In this document: one piece after another, positions 1 to 8,706 of the stretch | Layout: the number at the start of each line of letters is the position of its first letter | Position numbering within the stretch: the first letter of the stretch is position 1 | DNA from: Pigoraptor chileana | Taxonomy: Eukaryota > Opisthokonta > Filasterea | DNA length: 20,126 bases | Reading direction: 5' to 3' | NCBI GenBank assembly: GCA_943704495.1 | Contig: CALSCR010000322.1 | Coordinates: forward strand, 1-20,126 | The notes under the pieces: generated by a model | The model's input: only the letters and a program-made list of their open reading frames with translations | The model's database searches: none | What the model was told of the DNA's origin: nothing | Made by a program: the position numbers and the translations under genes

Positions 1-32
<32 letters not shown>

Positions 33-77
33 CACACACGCACACACACACACACACATACATACACACACACGCAC
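1..77. repeat. (CA)n microsatellite in intron
   Basis: This is a near-perfect CA tract with a few G and T interruptions. It lies just upstream of the acceptor CAG at 130-132, so it sits in the 3' part of an intron whose 5' end is outside the window. Confidence 0.9.
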
Positions 78-132
78 AATGCACGTGACTGAACAATTGT
101 GTGGTGTTTTGTGTCTTTCAATGTCTGTGCAG

Positions 133-2411
133 CTGATGAAGCGCATTGGACGACCACTGTTGCCATCGCAACTTGAGTTTCTCGTGCGACAAATGGACGC
201 CGACGGAAACGGAACGATTGAGTTTGAGGAGTTTCTTAGCGGACTTCAGATTATGTTGGGCGACATGAATGTGGACGAGGAGGTGTGTGTGCGTGCACTC
301 TTTCAATTCATAGTTGTTGTCAATGTACCTGCGCTCACACCAGCCTTCTGCGCGTATGCCGTGGATAAGTGCCTTTGTGTGTGTGTGTGTGTGATTGTGT
401 GTGTGGGTGTGGTGTGTCACATTATCTGCCCGCTGCGCGCGTACTAACTTCTACATCAAAACGTGCCCACGTACATGCACACACTCTCTCTCTCTCTTGC
501 GCTGCCACTCTCTCGTTCACCGAATGCCATTGAATAGGCGGTGCTTCGCAAGGAAATTGAGGTGTGCGAGGAGGCATGCAATAGCCTGCTCGGATACATC
601 AAGGTGGTCGACAACATTCTCGCGTCCAAGAACCACAATGAGCTGAGGCTGATGCAGGAGCTGTACGATTTCTCCCACGAGAACAAGAACGAGACCTTTG
701 CAAAGTTCATTGATACGCTGGCTCACACGCGACGAAAATTCACCGGACTGAGTGAGTGAAGTGCTTTTGTCGCCATGTTTTTGTTCATCTCTTTGTGTGT
801 GTGTGTGTGGGGGGGGGGATTGTACATACTTTCCAAGAAGCAGTTCTTGTCGTGTGTTTGTTATCAGAAGCGATTATTATTTTCAATTCACTGACACACA
901 CACACATACGCACACACACACACGCCTACACTATCAACTCTGAAACAACCCTTTCTTGTCTGCCTGCAGTCGACGACATTGAATCAAAGTGGGATTACAT
1001 TCTCACCACCCTTGAGGAAGAAGCAGAGGGTGAGGGAGAGAGCGACAACGACGCTGATGAGATGCAAAACCGGCGACAAAGCACTGTCACAAAGAGCAGC
1101 GCGCCCTCTGAGGCATATCACGACACGACCTCGGCAGATCTCGATCACATACTCGACGACGCACAGGGGCTGGAGGCTGAAGTGCCCAGGCAACGCACCG
1201 TTAGCATACTGCCCAGAAAAGGTTTGTTTCTGCTTTGTTTGATTGTTGATTGATGTATTGTTTGTGTTTTTTTGTTAACAAATGTCTGTATGGTGCGTAA
1301 GTTGGTAGTTTGTTGTTTGGGAGGGCATTAAGCTTTATGTGTATCAATTGGGACGGCAGTGATGCTGCGAGTGGGATTTAAACTCCAATCCTACGAACAT
1401 ATGCTGACGCGCGCACTCCATATACACACTCACACACACACACACACAAAACAATGTCTAAACACAACAGAGTCGACGGCCACCAAACGGAGCCGAAAAG
1501 TGTCGCAGGCACAGCCGTCAACAAGCAGAAAGAACTCTGAGGAGGACGGCGGTGCAGAGGCACCGCGAGCCGTGTCCTTCTTCAATCGTGAGTGTTTGTT
1601 TTGTCTGCTTGGGACGAGGACACCGTGTGTGTGTGTGTGTGTGTGTGTTTGGTTGTTGCTTGTCTTCGAATTTGTTCTCGTCTTGTATGTGGCGCGCCTG
1701 TTAGTTGCTCCATGTGTATCCGTGCAAGGATCTCCCTCTCTCGCACTCAGTTGTTAACACAAACATGCGTTATCTCGGGCGTCTCGTCCCGCCTCTGTTC
1801 CATGTTTTTTGTTTGTTTGTATTTTTTTCTTCTTTGTCCACACAGTGACGTCCACGGAGAATGCGATTGCGGTGTACTATGAGACGCAGTGGCAGCGCTT
1901 CCGATTGGGCAGTGATTACACTTTCAAGGATTTGCTCAAGGATGCGGCCGAGTTCTTTGACGTCAAGGTTGGTCACGTGGCCCGATGTCCTGTTCGTCCC
2001 TCTCACCTCTGCTATGTGTGACAACAAACAGTGGTCTTATCAAACAAATTACTGATCCCTCTTTCCACTTGCACACATTGTTTCGCTGTCTTTCTTCCTC
2101 TCTTTCTCTCTCTGCGTGTGCATGCACTCTTCCATGCAACAACAACAACAAACAACAACAACAGGGCGGTTTCCTCGCCGATGACACTGGCGCAGTGTTG
2201 CCGCTGTCTTCAACTGTCTATTCCGAATATCAGCGAAATCCGCACATGGCTGTGCGACTGATGACCAGAAGTGATGGTCTGACTTCCCCCATCACAAGGA
2301 CTGCGCGATCTCTCACAGGTACATTGCGGGATGGTTCTTTTGCCTTCTTTTGTGTGTCCAACACAATTATGCGCACTATATGTGTGCATCACGCACGCAC
2401 GCACACACACT

Positions 2412-2455
<44 letters not shown>

Positions 2456-2830
2456 TCTATGCAAGCACACATACACCGACCCGTGTACATGAACCAGAGT
2501 GAACGGTGATCCTAAACCTCTTTGCCTCTTTCCTTTCCTCAGACATTGGAAAGCGCGCACAAGCAGGAAGCCTTGTTGATAAAGGTATGTTGTTTTCACA
2601 GCTTGTTCTGTGCCTGAGATCAAAACGTCAACGCCCCACCTTTCTTATACTATCTTTGTGCCAATACTTAAATGTCCATGCCATTCTTCCACATGTGCCA
2701 CGATGCAGTTATTGCGGGCGACCGAATTGGGACGCGGAGTGGCAAGGCGCCTGCAACGTCCATATCGAGCCCCGCCGGGACAAACTACTCGTCATTGAAC
2801 GGAACGACACCGGTAGTTCCGCAGGGATGA
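133..2830 (+). CDS. EF-hand protein, C-terminal part (gene runs off left edge)
   Basis: I read eight exons that keep phase: 133-282, 538-751, 970-1221, 1471-1587, 1846-1967, 2165-2318, 2543-2584 and 2709-2830, giving 390 residues with a TGA at 2828-2830. All junctions are GT-AG. The first visible exon holds a canonical 12-residue calcium-binding EF-hand loop, DADGNGTIEFEE (residues 22-33 of the visible part). A helical, Leu/Glu/Lys-rich stretch follows, then an acidic and Ser/Thr/Arg-rich linker (about 125-245) with several possible basophilic kinase sites such as RRQST and RKNS. Next comes a compact domain of about 70 residues beginning ENAIAVYYETQWQRF and running to AVRLM, which looks ubiquitin-like (beta-grasp) by its hydrophobic spacing. 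The tail is Ser/Gly-rich. I do not recognise the family. A membrane channel or other large protein upstream is possible but not seen. The last exon is least certain, because another acceptor-like site lies at 3472-3481. Confidence 0.72.
2395..2453. repeat. (CA)n microsatellite in intron of the EF-hand gene
   Basis: This is the longest uninterrupted CA run in the left third of the window. It lies in the intron 2319-2542, about 90 bases before the acceptor. Shorter tracts in the same gene are (GT)n at 375-417, 794-809 and 1625-1648, and (CA)n at 893-924 and 1424-1447. Confidence 0.9.
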
Positions 2831-3360
2831 GGCGGGAGATGGCCTGGCACGGGCGAGCATGCATGCGACGCCACCCCACATCCCCTTTCTCTTCTTGTCT
2901 CTGTCTGCGGCAACTGCTCTTCTTTAGGGCGTGCATGCGCTATGATGGTCTGTGCATGCTCCTCGCTGTCTCTCTCGGTGGCAGAGTCCAATAACCTACA
3001 AACTTTGTGTCCTGCACCTCCCTCTCTCGGGTGGTTTGTTTTTAGGGCCATGGGAGTATGTTGGATAATTCTCTGTTTTTTGCATGCGTGCGTCGTTTCT
3101 GCGTTTTGCATGAGCTGTCAGCGTTCAAAGCTCTGGTCTTTCCTCTCTGTTACTCTCTCTCTCTCTTGTGTTTTATTCGCGTTACTTCCTCTTTCTGCTG
3201 CTTTGCGTGTTTTTATCTTTCCGTTGTCGTCGCAGCCGCATTTTTATCTCTTTATTCGACGCCTTCGCAATCGTGGAGGCTCGTCTTCACCGCACACCGC
3301 GCCCACTCTGCACGCGCTGCGCCCTCATGCACACAAACACTCTCTCGTACTCCACATACA

Positions 3361-3399
<39 letters not shown>

Positions 3400-3909
3400 A
3401 CCCAACACCACACTCTACTGATGTGATCTTCTATAAGTACTTCGCGAATGCGCATCGGTCCATCTTCCGATGATTTTTTCAGCAACACGAGGCCGTCATC
3501 CAGTCGGGACAAAAACGTCATTCCGACTGTCTGTGTTTTGTTCTTTATTGAACAATTAATGAAAACTGGAACTTAAACATGAAAGCAAAATGATTTGAAA
3601 TCACACGGCACAAAAGAAAGAGAGCGATGGCGTAACTTAATCCCACCGCAGTCTATAAAATCGCATCACAAGAATGACTGACTGCACCGCACGCTGGGTG
3701 ATAATGCCAACACAATGTAACATTACTCACTCCTTACAACACACCCACCCGGCGCATCTTTTCTAAATCACGTCACAAATAACAAATGAAGACCCTCTAA
3801 TAAAAGAGCAAACGTAGAAATACGCAAAACGAAACGATACGCAGCGACATAAACCAACGCCGAAAATGCACGCACGCAAAAAAGCTCGCAACGCAACGCA
3901 TGCCCATCC
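2831..3909. other. Convergent 3' region between EF-hand gene and ZNHIT3
   Basis: No convincing coding region is visible here. The left part (2870-3260) is pyrimidine-rich, and a (CA)n tract lies at 3362-3400. A T-run followed by CAG at 3472-3481 resembles a splice acceptor and could belong to a further 3' exon of the EF-hand gene. TTTATT at 3544-3549 reads AATAAA on the minus strand and is a candidate poly(A) signal for ZNHIT3, about 360 bases past its stop. AATAAA on the plus strand occurs at 3799-3804. Confidence 0.5.
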
Positions 3910-4551
3910 TCAGTGTGCAGTCGGTGCCCCTCCATCGGCTCCATCAGAGCAAATACGCACACATTCGTGCGCAAATTCTTCAAATATCGCCGTCGTTCGA
4001 GCAGCTTCCAACTCCTTCTCTGCGTTTTCGGACTTGGCCGTGCCAACTTTCAAGATAAGCTCACGCAAGTGGGGATTTCGCATCATTTGCACGACATGTT
4101 CGGCGCCTTGAAGCCGGGCCATTTGTGCCTCAGTAAGACCAAAAGTGCCATCCGACGACGGAAAGGCAGCTCGCAAAGCTGCGGTGGCATCAAGAGCGAC
4201 AGGCTTCTCGACGGATGGCAGAGCACTCGCAACGGGATCGGAAATGCCAGAACTGACAGCCCCCGATGCGTCCGATTGGTGGCCCTCACCGTGTTCGTGT
4301 TGTTGTTGCTGTTGTTGCCGTTGTTGATGATGTTGCTCTTTCAAGTCCTGCTGCGGCGGTGGTGCAGAAGTAGCATCGGCCTGTGCGGCACTCGCAGTGG
4401 CGGCAGCGGTGGCGGTGGACACTTCGCAGGGCGTCTCCTTGTGCGTCTTGTAGCATGGAATGCCACAGTACGGCAGTTTGCATCTGGGGCATTTATATTT
4501 GGGCGGATTCTGTGCGCACACGCCACACATTCCAACCACTGACGTCGCCAT
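3910..4551 (-). CDS. ZNHIT3: Zinc-finger HIT domain protein 3 (box C/D snoRNP assembly factor)
   Basis: This is a complete single-exon gene of 213 residues. The N-terminus is a zf-HIT treble-clef with all eight zinc ligands in the family spacing: C9, C12, C21, C24, C29, C33, H37 and C42, including the CPRC and YC signatures. A low-complexity linker (about 45-115) contains Ala/Thr, Pro and a Gln/His tract (QQQQQQ). The C-terminal helical part resembles ZNHIT3/Hit1: a MRNPHLRELIL block, matching NPHLRQLM in the human protein as I recall it, and then AIFEEFAHECVRI, matching LFVEFADCCLGI. In animals and yeast this protein pairs with NUFIP1/Rsa1 in assembling box C/D snoRNPs. The gene is longer than the human protein (about 155 residues) because of the linker. 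It is head-to-head with the methyltransferase gene at 4751. Confidence 0.9.
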   Translation of the reverse strand: MATSVVGMCGVCAQNPPKYKCPRCKLPYCGIPCYKTHKETPCEVSTATAAATASAAQADATSAPPPQQDLKEQHHQQRQQQQQQHEHGEGHQSDASGAVSSGISDPVASALPSVEKPVALDATAALRAAFPSSDGTFGLTEAQMARLQGAEHVVQMMRNPHLRELILKVGTAKSENAEKELEAARTTAIFEEFAHECVRICSDGADGGAPTAH

Positions 4552-4750
4552 GGCTGATAATGTGTGTTGGTTACGCGAATGAACTCAAACTATAGTTGGA
4601 TGTAATGATTGTTTTTCTATACCCTTCGGATCGGACACCGAGTGGGCACCTCGTGCTGATTGTTTAGCACGTGATCATTCCTATCGGAACGTAGCGTTTT
4701 CGGAAATTTGTCAAATTTTACTCCCAAGGGACTGGCACTCCATTTGAGAC
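4552..4750. promoter_or_regulatory. Short divergent promoter region (ZNHIT3 / methyltransferase)
   Basis: Only 199 bases separate the two opposite start codons, so both promoters and 5' UTRs must fit here. An E-box, CACGTG, lies at 4668-4673 inside GCACGTGATC. No TATA box is obvious. If the methyltransferase starts at the internal ATG at 4829, the spacer grows to 277 bases. Confidence 0.5.
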
Positions 4751-5872
4751 ATGACATCGCCGCGCAGCCGAATAAGAAAACAACAAAGGGTTCGTTTATG
4801 TAACTGCATACAGTGCAGGACCACACAAATGGAAGGCTTCCATGTCGTTGATTTGTTTGCCGGATGCGGAGGACTGTCCGCCGGATTTGAAGATGAAGGC
4901 TTCATCGTCACTGGGTATGAAATGTGGGCCGACGCGTGCAGAGTATACTCGCGCAATCTAAAGGGATTGATACTCCACGAAACGATAACAGCAACGTCCA
5001 CAATACAGGCGCACAGGGTTCTCATTGGCGGTCCACCCTGCCAGCCATTCAGCACCACCGGCTCGCAGCGAGGACAGCGAGATGCAAGGGACATGGTACC
5101 GGCGGTCGTCGCAGCCATGGCAGCCCACAGGCCACTCGTTGCTATTGTGGAGAATGTGGCCAACCTCGCAGGACCGCAACATGCCGCCTATCTGGAGTCT
5201 GTGTTTGACGAGATGCGGTCACTCGGCTATACTGTGACGCATAGAGTGCTCGATGCAAGCGCATTCGGCGTCCCACAGAAGCGAAAGCGGCTGTTTATCG
5301 TGGCGCATTTTGGTGGATTTGAATTTCCCAATGCTCTGTCGTCTTCCCCTAGAACAGTTGCGCAAACTCTCCCGCGCAATTCATTTGAAGGTAGGACCGC
5401 GGACATGCACCCAGAACTCGTGCTGACGCCAGCACAGGACATATACATCGCAAAGTATGAGGCCCGTTCCAGCTGTATCCGCCCAAGAGATCTCCATCCC
5501 GACAAACCCTCACGCACATTGACATGCCGAAACCTGTGCGGCGCAACGTCGGACATGGTGCGCGTCCGACTGAATGATGGACGACGGCGACAACTCACCG
5601 TGGAGGAAGCAGCCCTCCTCCAGACATTCCCACGGGGTTACTTCAATTCGGTCTCCCGCAAAACGGCGATGCAAATGATTGGCAACTCGGTCCCTCCATT
5701 ACTATCAAGGGCTATTGCGGCGCAGGTCGCTCTATATTTGGTAAACGTCACAATCGTTTCACCGCCAAAAAGTATGCGCACCCAGGAAATGCATCCCATT
5801 TGCTTTCAAAGCGAAGACAGACAACGACAAGCGGCCGCGAATGAAACGACGCAAGAGACGGAGAAAATTTGA
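4751..5872 (+). CDS. DNA (cytosine-5) methyltransferase, bacterial-type, single exon
   Basis: This 373-residue reading frame carries the ordered C5-methyltransferase motifs. Motif I is DLFAGCGGLSAGF (34-46, AdoMet binding). Motif IV is GGPPCQPFS with catalytic Cys97. Motif VI is ENVANL (Glu134). Motif VIII is QKRKRLFIVA (176-185). Motif IX is RTLTCRNL (255-262) and motif X is GNSVPPLL (311-318). The product should methylate cytosine at C5 in DNA. The target-recognition region between VIII and IX is short, about 70 residues. There are no BAH, CXXC, PWWP or other eukaryotic regulatory domains, and the layout and the LTCRNLxGATxDMxRV block resemble restriction-modification or solitary bacterial enzymes. 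ATG 4751 adds a basic leader with CNCIQC; ATG 4829 (Met27) starts right at the conserved fold and is an alternative. The tail after residue 330 is unlike the family, and an overlapping frame there encodes a basic peptide (see findings). Horizontal acquisition is an inference. Confidence 0.93.
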   Translation: MTSPRSRIRKQQRVRLCNCIQCRTTQMEGFHVVDLFAGCGGLSAGFEDEGFIVTGYEMWADACRVYSRNLKGLILHETITATSTIQAHRVLIGGPPCQPFSTTGSQRGQRDARDMVPAVVAAMAAHRPLVAIVENVANLAGPQHAAYLESVFDEMRSLGYTVTHRVLDASAFGVPQKRKRLFIVAHFGGFEFPNALSSSPRTVAQTLPRNSFEGRTADMHPELVLTPAQDIYIAKYEARSSCIRPRDLHPDKPSRTLTCRNLCGATSDMVRVRLNDGRRRQLTVEEAALLQTFPRGYFNSVSRKTAMQMIGNSVPPLLSRAIAAQVALYLVNVTIVSPPKSMRTQEMHPICFQSEDRQRQAAANETTQETEKI

Positions 5873-5897
5873 ACCGAATGCAGAGGTCGTCGACTGA

Positions 5898-6541
5898 AGC
5901 GCCGCTTTCGAATGGTGAGCCCAGTGCCGCACAGCTCCCAATAGTGAAAAGGCGCCGCCGCTCGAGTCTATCGACCAAGTCCCATCAGCGTCATAATGTT
6001 GTGGACAACAAGAGCAGTTGCGCTCCTCCTCCCCCCCCCCCTCCTCTCTCTCTCTCTTTTCCCTCCTTCTTCAAAGGACACACAGGGCAAGCGTGAGTGA
6101 TCGAATGCTGCAAGCTACCGTTTCTCGAAAACTCTCGGATGTGTTTGTCAGACTCAGACGATGAAAATGTTGCGAGATGTCGCTTAACAGTATTTCCTCA
6201 TATGGGCCGTAACCCATATATGGTAATTTAATATGCGGATCGCGAGTGACATGACATCATCACATCATCGGGTGCTCAGTCACCCGCACTGCCGGGACCG
6301 AGACCGCCATCTCTGAATCGCGAGGCGAATCGGCAACGGGAAGGGCTGGACTCCGATGGCAAAAGCACGTCTTTGTTGAAGTAGAGCCGGTGGAACGCAC
6401 ACTATATTAATGACAGCTGACATTTCATTATCCGGAACGAAAATTCAGAGCCTGCAATAACTGATTAACTGCGGTCGTTTTGTTACTCTAAACTCTTGCG
6501 TTGGTCAACTAGACGTTCTCTCTACTGATTGAAAAAAAAAA
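5898..6541. other. Intergenic region between methyltransferase and dehydrogenase
   Basis: I see no gene that I would defend. A C-run followed by (CT)n lies at about 6029-6062. An inverted repeat around 6200-6221 overlaps a perfect CC(A/T)6GG box. A short CATCATCACATCATC repetition lies near 6255-6270. A 75-codon frame from 5869 is compositionally simple and probably not a gene. The last part is A-rich directly before the ATG at 6542. Confidence 0.45.
6214..6223. promoter_or_regulatory. Perfect CArG-like box CCATATATGG
   Basis: The ten-base palindrome fits CC(A/T)6GG, the consensus bound by SRF-type MADS-box factors. It sits about 320 bases upstream of the dehydrogenase ATG. A TATGGG just to the left makes a short inverted repeat with the CCCATA that overlaps the box. 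Binding is not shown; this is a sequence match only. Confidence 0.35.
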
Positions 6542-8038
6542 ATGGCAAATAAGGTTGAAATTGCATTTCTCGGTCTCGGGAATATGGGGTGCGTAGAGCT
6601 CACTCGGCGCTTTAACTTGGAATTGATGTGTTGACCACGCAGTGGGCGGGTTGTAGTGTGCGTGTGTTTATGTGTGCATCTTGTGTGCATGTCTTGTGTA
6701 TGGGTGTGCGCATGTGCGTGTATGTGTGTGCCTATTCGACTCTGCCTCTTACTTCTCTTATTGTGGCGCATACTCTCAACTGACCTCGCGGTAATGTCTC
6801 TCTGCATCACAGACACGCCATTGCCGTCAATTTCGTTGAGGCTGGCTTCAAGGTTCATGTGTACAATCGCACTTTCAGTAAATGCGATCCACTTGTTGCA
6901 CTTGGCGCCACGGGCCACAAGACGGCGAAGGAAGCTGCATCTGCAGTTGGTAAAGATGGGTTCGTCTTTTCCATGCTCGCCAACGACAAAGCACTCAATG
7001 AGGTAGTCGCCGACATTCTATCCGAAGGCGGAATTTGCGCCGGAGCAGCACATTTTAGCATGAGCACAGTGTCTCCAGACACGACGCGAGCGCTAGCCCA
7101 AGTGCACGCAGAGAAGGGTGCGTAACTTGGGATGCTGCTATTGCATGATGTTGCCACTTGTTCGTTGGTGACCGTATGTTCACCTCCACATACTAAATCC
7201 ACATTTCCGTACATTCGTGCACTGATCTGTGAACATACACACAGGCGTCTTCCTAATTTCGTCACCAGTATTCGGCCGCCCAGAAGCTGCCAAGGCAAAG
7301 CGTCTCGTAAACTTGGTCTCCGGCGACCAACATGTGATTGAACGAGCGCGAGAAAGTGGTGTCTTTGAAGCCATAGGCCACCAGCTGCACAACTACGGAG
7401 AGGAAGTGGGAGCGGCAAATGTCGCGAAATTGTGCGGAAATTTTCTCATCGCCGCGTCGATGGAGTGTATGGGAGAGGCTGCGGCGCTTGCCGAGAAAAA
7501 CGGTCTTGATCGCATTCAGGTTATTGAGATGCTGACTGGGTCGATCTTTTCTTGCCCCGTTTATCAGGTGCGTGCGCTGCTGTGCATGTGTATGCGCATA
7601 TCTATATATATATATATATATAATGTGTGCGTGGATGTGTGTATGCGAGAGTGTGTTTACGATTGTTGCGAGTGTGTAACTGTCTGTCGATTGGTAATTA
7701 GAAAAGACAGAAGCATGGATGCCGATATCTTTGTGTTGCAACTGATGTCACATGCACCCACTTTCACACACTGATATCAGGGCTACGGAAACCTCATAGT
7801 TCGACGGAACCACCTTCCCGCGGGCTTTGAGATGGAGCTCGGGCTCAAGGACGTCACTTTGATGCTAGATGTGGCACAAAAGTCGCGGACGCCACTTCCC
7901 GTTGCCAAGCTGGTTCACGATCGCCTTCTCAGCGGTGTCGCAAAGGGGCGCAGTGGGATGGACTGGTCTGCCCTTGGCCTTGCTGCGTCGGAGGATGCCG
8001 GTATTGACGTGTCAGCCGCGCTCCCTAAGAAGGAGTGA
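6542..8038 (+). CDS. NAD(P)-dependent beta-hydroxyacid dehydrogenase / GLYR-like reductase
   Basis: There are four exons: 6542-6588, 6813-7117, 7245-7567 and 7781-8038. All introns are GT-AG and phases are continuous, giving 310 residues, the usual size for this family. The N-terminal Rossmann fold begins IAFLGLGNMGGHA (GxGxxG). The second strand ends VYNRTFSKCD; the NRT suggests NADP(H), as in plant glyoxylate/succinic-semialdehyde reductases. The substrate segment is SSPVFGRPEAA (123-133). The catalytic-lysine block is VAKLCGNF with Lys179 and Asn183. The C-terminal helical domain contains GLDRIQVIEML and ELGLKDVTLML. Family members reduce or oxidise small 3-hydroxy acids or aldehydes, and the exact substrate cannot be read from the sequence. 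The start is supported by the glycine motif beginning nine residues after Met and by A-rich sequence with an A at -3. No targeting peptide is visible, so a cytosolic location is likely. Confidence 0.9.
7603..7622. repeat. (TA)n microsatellite in intron 3 of the dehydrogenase gene
   Basis: Ten TA units are embedded in a TG-rich intron (7568-7780). Intron 1 of the same gene has a GT-rich stretch at about 6655-6735. Confidence 0.85.
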
Positions 8039-8706
8039 TGCAGAGCTGTAGCCGCCCAGTCAGGAATGTAAATGTAGTCGTTTGTACATGTGATAATTCA
8101 AGAGCGAGTGTATTCTTATTAATGCGTGAATGGAAATGCCGTTGACAACCTCTTGTGTAATATCTGAAGAAATCGCTGTGAATGTAGACACCTCAGCCCA
8201 ATTTTGGTTCGGTGAAACTGTGGATCCCAGCGCTATGATGTTTTCGATCTAGTGATCAAAAATCTCTCTCTGCGCCCAACCCCCCTCTTCTGCCTCCCGA
8301 AAGAAACTGACAAACCAGCTCTAAAAACAGTGCATAGAAAGTATGTGTTTGGGTAGTCGTAGACAGTCTAGATCTTTCTCGCGGGTTAGAGACTAAGCTG
8401 GGGGGGAGCGGAGAACCACATACCGCAAAAGCGTCACGGGGGCGGCGACATTCCACAACGTCCGGTGACCGATTCCGCGATATGAACAGACAGATGCACT
8501 CATGGCCGTTCATTTGCACGGCAACAGCACGTGCGACACAGAAACACAGGCACGCAAAGCACGTGGTCGAGGATAAAACGCTATGTACAGAGTAGCAAAT
8601 GCAAGACGCACATATATGCCAAATGTGATTTACACCAAAAGCCAAAAACACACATAACCAAGACATATCTGGAAGGGTGTCACAGGGCACATAATCGCTT
8701 TTGCAA
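8039..8706. other. Convergent 3' region between dehydrogenase and MTMR14
   Basis: This stretch should hold the 3' UTRs of both flanking genes. No AATAAA is visible for either strand close to the stops. A minus-strand reading frame of 253 codons that spans part of it overlaps the MTMR14 last exon in another frame and has no recognisable domain. Confidence 0.45.

Noticed and set aside
1360-1415. GTGGGATTTAAACTCC as a possible tRNA 3' half
   Set aside because: It lies inside an intron, and neither the T-arm pairing nor a 5' tRNA half can be found.
2942-3473. Overlapping plus-strand frames with Cys/Leu/Phe-rich translations ending in His-Thr runs
   Set aside because: The translations come from pyrimidine-rich sequence and a CA microsatellite; no domain or conserved block is visible.
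3913-4542. Plus-strand frame of 209 codons
   Set aside because: It is exactly antisense to ZNHIT3, whose zinc ligands and C-terminal block make that strand the coding one.
5869-6096. 75-codon plus-strand frame with KRRRRSS and a poly-Pro run
   Set aside because: The poly-Pro comes from a C-run, the frame overlaps the methyltransferase end, and there is no supporting homology.
8200-8320. ATGATGT then CTGA as a possible box C/D snoRNA
   Set aside because: The C box is imperfect, there is no terminal stem or C'/D' pair, and such short motifs are common by chance.
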